Below are positions 15,043 through 18,658 of a DNA stretch of 18,658 nucleotides, piece after piece (the first letter of the stretch is position 1; each line of letters opens with the position of its first letter). The position numbers and the translations under genes are program-made. Where the stretch lies: positions 1 through 18,658 of the forward strand of contig CALFPO010000036.1 in NCBI GenBank assembly GCA_937919165.1. Direction: 5' to 3'. Source of the DNA: an uncultured Bacillota bacterium. Its GTDB lineage: Bacteria > Bacillota_I > Bacilli_A > Erysipelotrichales > Erysipelotrichaceae. The notes below the pieces were generated by a model that searched no databases, was not told where the DNA came from, and worked only from the letters and a program-made list of their open reading frames with translations.

Positions 15043-15439
15043 CGCTAAGCTCCTCAACTTTCTTCTTCAGCAGCTCATAAGCCAATTCATAGTCATCGAC
15101 ATCCTTTACGGTCATCTCCATCGGACATAATCCGTCTCCTTTTCGATTCACTATGTATTCGACCAGCTGCTCATAATGATATGGTACGCCATTGTCCTCA
15201 AAGATCTTCTGTCCGCTCTTTGACAGGACAACCGTATATACTTCCTTCACTCCCGAAAGGCACATTAGCATGGCTGAAGCCTTGCCGATGATCTTATCGG
15301 CGACAATCTTGCCCCTAAAGAAATAGCGGTCATCATTTACCCTGAACAGTACAGGCTTGATGCCGCTGTCATATGAGAAATATCCATCAGAAGTCAGGAT
15401 GGAATATCCATTTTTCTTAAGTTCTTCCAGCAATTCCAT
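15032..15439 (-). CDS. DUF1893 domain-containing protein
   Basis: A 135-aa soluble protein that I assign to DUF1893 (TM1506-like) from the block DKIIGKASAMLM, followed by a VKEVYTVVLSKSGQ segment, then YIVNRKGDGLCPMEMTV and a closing DVDDYELAYELLKKK helix. The family has a cytidine-deaminase-like fold without established function. The NR.GD.LCPME segment holds the conserved cysteine. I chose ATG 15439; a TTG two codons earlier lies in the spacer behind the -10. There is no SD, and TGATATAAT lies just upstream. Its 3' end overlaps the Fe-S aldo/keto reductase, so the two products probably act together. Confidence 0.8.
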   Translation of the reverse strand: MELLEELKKNGYSILTSDGYFSYDSGIKPVLFRVNDDRYFFRGKIVADKIIGKASAMLMCLSGVKEVYTVVLSKSGQKIFEDNGVPYHYEQLVEYIVNRKGDGLCPMEMTVKDVDDYELAYELLKKKVEELSGEK

Positions 15440-15445
15440 ATGCAA

Positions 15446-15454
15446 ATTATATCA
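15446..15454 (-). promoter_or_regulatory. Extended -10 promoter of the DUF1893-AKR unit
   Basis: TGATATAAT on the minus strand is a perfect extended -10. Its TATAAT (15446-15451) ends 6 nt before ATG 15439. Transcription would start at or next to the A of the ATG, giving a leaderless mRNA. No -35 resemblance is evident, which an extended -10 can tolerate. Confidence 0.5.
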
Positions 15455-15471
15455 TGAAGAACTATTTGTAT

Positions 15472-15477
15472 TATAAT
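15472..15477 (+). promoter_or_regulatory. -10 box of fba
   Basis: TATAAT on the plus strand lies 30 nt before ATG 15508. A poor -35 (ATATCA) is at 17-nt spacing. That -35 region overlaps the opposing DUF1893 -10, so the two divergent promoters share DNA. Confidence 0.45.
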
Positions 15478-15507
15478 AGTCAATAGATATCAAGAAGGAG
15501 AAAAAAC

Positions 15508-16473
15508 ATGCCACTAGTAACATCAAAAGAAATGTTTAAGAAAGCATATGAAGGCGGATATGCCATCGGCGCTTTCAATGTAAACAATATGGAAATCATC
15601 CAGGGCATTACAGAAGCAGCCAAGGAATGCAACGCTCCTGTAATCCTCCAGGTTTCTAAAGGCGCTAGAGCTTACGCCAACAGAACATACCTTGTAAAGC
15701 TTGTTGAAGCAGCTGAAATCGAGACTGGTCTACCAATCTGTCTGCATCTTGACCATGGCGACAGCTTTGAGACCTGCAAGTCATGCATCGATGATGGCTT
15801 CACCTCAGTAATGATCGATGCTTCATCTAAGCCATTTGAAGAGAATATCGAAATCACCAAGCAGGTTGTTGAATATGCTCATGCTCACGGCGTTGTCGTA
15901 GAGGCTGAATTAGGCACTCTAGCAGGCGTTGAAGATGAAGTTAAGGTATCTGCTGAAGATTCATCATACACCAGACCAGAAGACGTAGAAGAATTCGTAA
16001 GAAGAACAGGCTGCGATTCATTGGCAATCGCTATTGGTACATCTCATGGCGCATACAAGTTCAAGCCAGATCAGTGCACCAGAAATGAAGAAGGAATCCT
16101 TGTACCACCTCCACTACGTTTCGACATTCTTGAAGAAGTTCAGAAGAGACTTCCAGGCTTCCCAATCGTTCTTCATGGCTCATCATCAGTTCCTCAGGAC
16201 TATGTGAAGATGATCAACGAAAACGGTGGCAACATGCCTGATGCAGTAGGCGTTCCTGAGCAGCAGCTCAGAGAGGCTGCCAAGATGGCTGTCTGCAAGA
16301 TCAACATCGACTCAGACCTCCGTCTGGCTATGACCGGCACAATCCGTCAGTTCTTCAATGAACATCCAGAGAAGTTCGACCCAAGAGAATATCTCAAGCC
16401 AGCTCGTGCAAACATCAAGGAACTTGTAAAGCACAAGATCATCGATGTACTGGGCTGCAACGACAAGATCTAA
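15508..16473 (+). CDS. fba: Class II fructose-1,6-bisphosphate aldolase
   Basis: A 321-aa glycolytic aldolase that cleaves fructose-1,6-bisphosphate to DHAP and glyceraldehyde-3-phosphate. Catalytic Asp82 and zinc ligand His83 (HLDHG), VEAELG (132-137), His180 (GTSHG) and His223 (LHGSSSVP) are all present, as is the substrate motif NIDSDLR (266-272). The inserted segment with IDASSKPFEENI and the PPPLRFDIL loop fits the longer type B form. SD AGAAGGAG precedes ATG 15508 at 7 nt. It is monocistronic, ending at the hairpin 16482-16503. The conserved NIDSD contrasts with NIFSD in the PTS-linked paralogue. This is the housekeeping copy. Confidence 0.96.
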   Translation: MPLVTSKEMFKKAYEGGYAIGAFNVNNMEIIQGITEAAKECNAPVILQVSKGARAYANRTYLVKLVEAAEIETGLPICLHLDHGDSFETCKSCIDDGFTSVMIDASSKPFEENIEITKQVVEYAHAHGVVVEAELGTLAGVEDEVKVSAEDSSYTRPEDVEEFVRRTGCDSLAIAIGTSHGAYKFKPDQCTRNEEGILVPPPLRFDILEEVQKRLPGFPIVLHGSSSVPQDYVKMINENGGNMPDAVGVPEQQLREAAKMAVCKINIDSDLRLAMTGTIRQFFNEHPEKFDPREYLKPARANIKELVKHKIIDVLGCNDKI

Positions 16474-16481
16474 TAAAAAAC

Positions 16482-16503
16482 AAGGCTGTCAATTGACAGC
16501 CTT
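16482..16503. terminator. Shared bidirectional terminator between fba and ispF
   Basis: A perfect 22-nt palindrome (9-bp stem AAGGCTGTC/GACAGCCTT with an AATT loop). On the minus strand it runs into GTTTTTT, a good U tract for the ispF unit. On the plus strand only TTT follows, so termination of fba is weaker. It begins 2 nt after the ispF stop. Confidence 0.8.
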
Positions 16504-16505
16504 TA

Positions 16506-16979
16506 CTATGCATTGTCGATCAGGCAGACACATTCAGCCATGGCTCCTTCACCCTTTCCGATGAAACCCATGCCCTCTCCGCATGTCGCCTTCACATTGA
16601 CCTGCGATATGTCGCAATGAAGATGCTCAGCGATATTATTGCGCATCGCCTCGATATGAGGAGCCATCTTAGGCTTCTCGATCACAATGAGTGAATCAAG
16701 ATTGACCAGCTTATATCCTCTCTCCTCCATCATCTTGTATGTCTCATCCAGAAGCTTCAATGACGAGATTCCTTCATACCTGGGATCATTGTCTGGAAAA
16801 TGGGTACCGATATCTCTAAGTCCCATAGCTCCTATCAGCGCTTCAATAATCGCATGAAGCAATACATCTGCATCTGAATGCCCCAATAATCCCAATTCAT
16901 AATCTATCTTGACACCACCTAGTATGAGGTCTCTGCCCTCTACCAGACGATGTACATCTTTTGATTGTCCTATTCTCAT
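16506..16979 (-). CDS. ispF: 2-C-methyl-D-erythritol 2,4-cyclodiphosphate synthase
   Basis: A 157-aa enzyme of the MEP isoprenoid pathway that cyclises CDP-ME 2-phosphate to MEcPP with release of CMP. Metal ligands Asp8 and His10 (DVHRL) and His42 (LLHAI) are present, with the GLLGHSDADVL loop, DIGTHFPDNDPRY, and the C-terminal KATCGEGMGFIGKGEG (normally KATTxEGMGF). Length is normal. ATG 16979 overlaps the HAD-hydrolase stop by 4 nt (ATGA), so the pair is co-translated. ispD is not adjacent. Confidence 0.96.
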   Translation of the reverse strand: MRIGQSKDVHRLVEGRDLILGGVKIDYELGLLGHSDADVLLHAIIEALIGAMGLRDIGTHFPDNDPRYEGISSLKLLDETYKMMEERGYKLVNLDSLIVIEKPKMAPHIEAMRNNIAEHLHCDISQVNVKATCGEGMGFIGKGEGAMAECVCLIDNA

Positions 16980-17599
16980 ATCTTCACTTCCTTTATGTTG
17001 TCATAAACCTTGTCCCACTTCTCTAGCAGGACATCTTTCACCTGATGGCCACTTGCCACAAGCACACAATCGACACCCATAGCCTTGGCCGTCTCTAAGT
17101 CATGCAAGGTATCGCCTATCATGATGCATTCCTTAGGATCCTTGTCCTTGATCCATTCGATGCCTATCTCCGTCTTTGATGCCGCATAGATGTTGTCGAT
17201 GCCAAGCACCTCATCGAAATAGTCTTCAATATTCAATTCCTCAAGCTGAATCTTCAGTTCCTTCAATGATGAAGCACTCAATAGAATGTTCTTTAAGCCT
17301 CTTTTGCGATTATCCTCCACAAATTCCTTGATACCATCAAAGACCCTATATTCATCTCTCAACTTACGATACCAGCTAAACCAATAGTCTCCGACTTCAT
17401 GATAGGTATACTTGCTCCAATCAAATCCTAGACTATCGTAGTATTTCTCTACCGGAAAGGTGAAGACATGAAGGTATTCATCTTTTGTCATAGGGCCTCT
17501 GTTTAAACCAAAATGCTCAATACAGTGGTTTTCCGCTTTCATACCGGCATCGGTATCGTCAAGTATTGTTCCGTTAAAATCAAATATTACATATTTCAT
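16976..17599 (-). CDS. HAD superfamily hydrolase (phosphatase-like)
   Basis: A 207-aa HAD-fold phosphatase of the phosphoglycolate-phosphatase-like type. Motif I is FDFNGT with nucleophile Asp7; the second acidic residue is Asn9, as in the WDxNGT subfamily. Motif II is Ser109 (LLSAS), motif III Lys142, and motif IV GDTLHD with Asp163 and Asp167. A helical cap lies between about 18 and 85. It would remove phosphate from a small metabolite; the substrate is not evident. It forms a two-gene unit with ispF. ATG 17599 has no SD and TATAAT lies 10 nt upstream, suggesting a near-leaderless message. Confidence 0.88.
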   Translation of the reverse strand: MKYVIFDFNGTILDDTDAGMKAENHCIEHFGLNRGPMTKDEYLHVFTFPVEKYYDSLGFDWSKYTYHEVGDYWFSWYRKLRDEYRVFDGIKEFVEDNRKRGLKNILLSASSLKELKIQLEELNIEDYFDEVLGIDNIYAASKTEIGIEWIKDKDPKECIMIGDTLHDLETAKAMGVDCVLVASGHQVKDVLLEKWDKVYDNIKEVKI

Positions 17600-17609
17600 A
17601 GGTATCTAC

Positions 17610-17615
17610 ATTATA
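17610..17615 (-). promoter_or_regulatory. -10 box of the HAD-ispF unit
   Basis: TATAAT (minus strand) ends 10 nt before ATG 17599, implying a 5' UTR of about 3 nt. A TTTATT at 17-nt spacing is only half a -35. It lies just past the rpoE terminator, so the unit needs its own promoter. Confidence 0.45.
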
Positions 17616-17635
17616 CAAGATTCGCAAAGGTAAAT

Positions 17636-17658
17636 AAAAAGACTTCCGTAGAAGTCCT
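17636..17658 (-). terminator. Terminator of rpoE
   Basis: The minus-strand RNA folds as AGGACTTC-UACG-GAAGTCTT: an 8-bp stem (one G-U) closed by a stable UNCG-type loop, then TTTTT. It begins 7 nt after the rpoE stop. Confidence 0.85.
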
Positions 17659-17664
17659 AATTGA

Positions 17665-17979
17665 TTAATAGTCAGAATTTTGATTTAAGCTGTAATCTTC
17701 TTCTTCGCTTTCTTCTGGTTCATCTTCATCAAGTTCAATCTGAGATAAATCGAAATGCGATTCTTCGAATTTTCTTCTTTCGACCAGATCCCATTTATTT
17801 TCCTTTAATGAAGCAAATCTTGAGTCCAGTGTCAGATCTGAATAGAACTGTGCAATCTGGTCCATTGAAGCTCCATAGATTGCTGATACTTCTTCCCATA
17901 ATTTCGCAAATACAACAGGGCGCTTTTTCTTGCTAAGTATGTCGTATGCGATATCTGTCATCGACTGTTTAGTTGCCAT
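17665..17979 (-). CDS. rpoE: DNA-directed RNA polymerase subunit delta
   Basis: A 104-aa Gram-positive-specific RNA polymerase subunit that promotes enzyme recycling and sensitivity to initiating NTP. The N-terminal folded domain (1 to about 72, HARE-HTH type) ends in the typical NKWDLVERRKFEE. The remainder is an acidic tail (ELDEDEPEESEEED). At about 30 residues the tail is short compared with the long acidic tail of B. subtilis delta (173 aa). ATG 17979 has AGGAG, but 14 nt away; an upstream in-frame stop rules out extension. It lies 17 nt after the YwiB-like gene and shares its unit. Confidence 0.93.
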   Translation of the reverse strand: MATKQSMTDIAYDILSKKKRPVVFAKLWEEVSAIYGASMDQIAQFYSDLTLDSRFASLKENKWDLVERRKFEESHFDLSQIELDEDEPEESEEEDYSLNQNSDY

Positions 17980-17996
17980 ATTCGTCTAAAATTCTC

Positions 17997-18335
17997 CTAA
18001 ATAAAACTGATTTCCACTACTCTTTCTTCTTCCTGTAAAAGATAGTGCATTGCTAGTATATCATTATTGAATGTAAAGTCAACAACTTTAATGGGAAGTT
18101 CTATGTTCCCTTCAGCTGTTGCAACAATGATCTTTTGTTCACCATGAGTCACGATATATGTATCATGATCATCATCATGTCTTGCGATATTGATTCCATC
18201 ATCAAAAATACTGACCTCGCAAAGACAGTTCTGTTTATCCAGATAGGAAAAGAATCTTCTGTCTTTCACTTCTTCCAGAACAGTCTCATCAATGCTCTGC
18301 TCATTTAAATTGATTAGTCTTACTATCGCTGTCAC
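17997..18335 (-). CDS. DUF1934/YwiB-like protein
   Basis: A small acidic beta-rich protein (112 aa from the start chosen). I tentatively place it in DUF1934 (YwiB, calycin-like barrel) because of its size, the pattern RRFFSYLDKQN, then TYIVTHGEQKIIVATAEGNIELPI, and the neighbour rpoE; in Bacillus ywiB, argS and rpoE lie in the same region. No catalytic residues are known for the family. I chose GTG 18335 because a strong promoter (TTGACA-N16-TAAAAT) places its transcription start at this codon. The upstream in-frame TTG (18353) overlaps the -10 and would not be in the message. No SD is present. Confidence 0.6.
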   Translation of the reverse strand: MTAIVRLINLNEQSIDETVLEEVKDRRFFSYLDKQNCLCEVSIFDDGINIARHDDDHDTYIVTHGEQKIIVATAEGNIELPIKVVDFTFNNDILAMHYLLQEEERVVEISFI

Positions 18336-18342
18336 GTAAACT

Positions 18343-18370
18343 ATTTTATTCAAACATAGAAATATGTCAA
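18343..18370 (-). promoter_or_regulatory. Promoter of the YwiB-like-rpoE unit
   Basis: On the minus strand a perfect -35 TTGACA (18365-18370) and a -10 TAAAAT (18343-18348) are 16 nt apart. The -10 ends 7 nt before GTG 18335, so the first transcribed base should be in or next to that codon. Confidence 0.7.
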
Positions 18371-18390
18371 CGATTAAACTATGATTAGTG

Positions 18391-18396
18391 TAAAAT
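18391..18396 (+). promoter_or_regulatory. -10-like box of murD
   Basis: TAAAAT on the plus strand lies 9 nt before ATG 18406, with no SD between. No good -35 is visible. The alternative TATTAT (18397-18402) is too close to the ATG. Confidence 0.35.
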
Positions 18397-18405
18397 TATT
18401 ATGTT

Positions 18406-18658
18406 ATGGAAAATAAATATTTAAATAAAAAAGTATTAGTTATTGGTCTAGCAAGAAGTGGTATGGCAGCTATTAAAGTACTAGATAAATTAGGCGCAAA
18501 AATAACTTTATCAGAAGTAAAAGTTCCAAGTTCTCAAGAAAGAAAGATTCTTGAAGATTTGAACGTTGAAATATTAAATCAAGATATGTCAGTTTTTGAA
18601 AAGGATTTTGATTTAGTAATTAAGAATCCTGGCGTTTCACCAACTGGTCCAATCGTAA
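18406..18658 (+). CDS. murD: UDP-N-acetylmuramoylalanine--D-glutamate ligase, N-terminal part
   Basis: The first 84 codons of MurD, which adds D-glutamate to UDP-MurNAc-L-Ala in peptidoglycan synthesis. After MENKYLNKKVLVIG comes the GLARSGMAA nucleotide-binding-like loop (14-22), and IKNPGVSP (72-79) is the conserved UDP-binding segment of Mur ligases. The gene runs off the window end, so the ATPase and C-terminal domains are unseen. ATG 18406 is chosen by homology-like start; the ATG at 18401 is in another frame and closes after seven codons. No SD is present. The gene is AT-rich compared with fba or ecf. Confidence 0.9.
   Translation, partial: MENKYLNKKVLVIGLARSGMAAIKVLDKLGAKITLSEVKVPSSQERKILEDLNVEILNQDMSVFEKDFDLVIKNPGVSPTGPIV

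Noticed and set aside
18401..18421. ATG at 18401 as the murD start
   Set aside because: That frame closes after seven codons. The conserved MurD N-terminus is in the frame of ATG 18406.
1..18658. CRISPR arrays, insertion sequences, phage genes, toxin-antitoxin or defence systems
   Set aside because: I saw no regularly spaced repeats, transposase, integrase or defence-type domains on either strand.

Overview
The window comes from a low-GC Gram-positive bacterium (Firmicutes/Bacillota). The evidence is an RNA polymerase delta subunit (rpoE), a Firmicutes-type ecfA1-ecfA2-ecfT-truA cluster, a PRD-domain PTS regulator with its own EIIB and EIIA domains, cre-like and Rex-like operators, and a bifunctional AdhE. 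An anaerobic or fermentative gut or oral lineage such as the Erysipelotrichia fits. That assignment is an inference from gene content, because no 16S or long marker is present. Most genes lie on the minus strand.

Layout. (1) 2-75: tRNA-Gly(GCC) on the plus strand with its terminator. (2) 7258 down to 250, minus strand: an AT-rich catabolic operon. In transcription order it holds an MtlR/LicR-type PRD regulator, a class II ketose-bisphosphate-aldolase-like protein, fructose-family PTS IIA, IIB and IIC, an intergenic hairpin, an operon-encoded HPr, a D-2-hydroxyacid dehydrogenase and a FucA/AraD-type class II aldolase. (3) 10132-7511, minus: adhE, with two Rex-like operators and a cre-like core at its promoter. 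(4) 13850-10289, minus: ecfA1, ecfA2, ecfT, truA and a small membrane protein, tightly overlapping. (5) 15439-13900, minus: a DUF1893 protein and an aldo/keto reductase with two 4Fe-4S motifs. (6) 15508-16473, plus: housekeeping class II fructose-bisphosphate aldolase (fba). (7) 17599-16506, minus: a HAD phosphatase and ispF. (8) 18335-17665, minus: a DUF1934/YwiB-like protein and rpoE. (9) 18406 to the end, plus: the start of murD.

How the genes fit together. The PTS operon looks like a self-contained module: sensing (PRD regulator), uptake with phosphorylation (IIABC), a dedicated HPr, and three downstream enzymes (two aldolases and a dehydrogenase). The enzyme set does not match a fructose, mannitol, galactitol or tagatose pathway that I can name. 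It is the best candidate in the window for an undescribed catabolic route. The rest is largely housekeeping: redox balance (adhE), vitamin or metal uptake (ECF), tRNA modification (truA), glycolysis (fba), isoprenoids (ispF), transcription (rpoE) and cell wall (murD).

A second recurring signal is translational. At least five transcription units (ecfA1, DUF1893, HAD, YwiB-like, murD) lack a recognisable Shine-Dalgarno and have a -10-like hexamer only 6-10 nt before the start codon. This suggests leaderless or near-leaderless mRNAs. Genes inside operons mostly have normal SD sequences. Several start codons are revised here from SD or promoter position: the FucA-type aldolase (TTG 888), adhE (10132), truA (11399), the aldo/keto reductase (GTG 15042), DUF1893 (15439) and the YwiB-like protein (GTG 18335).
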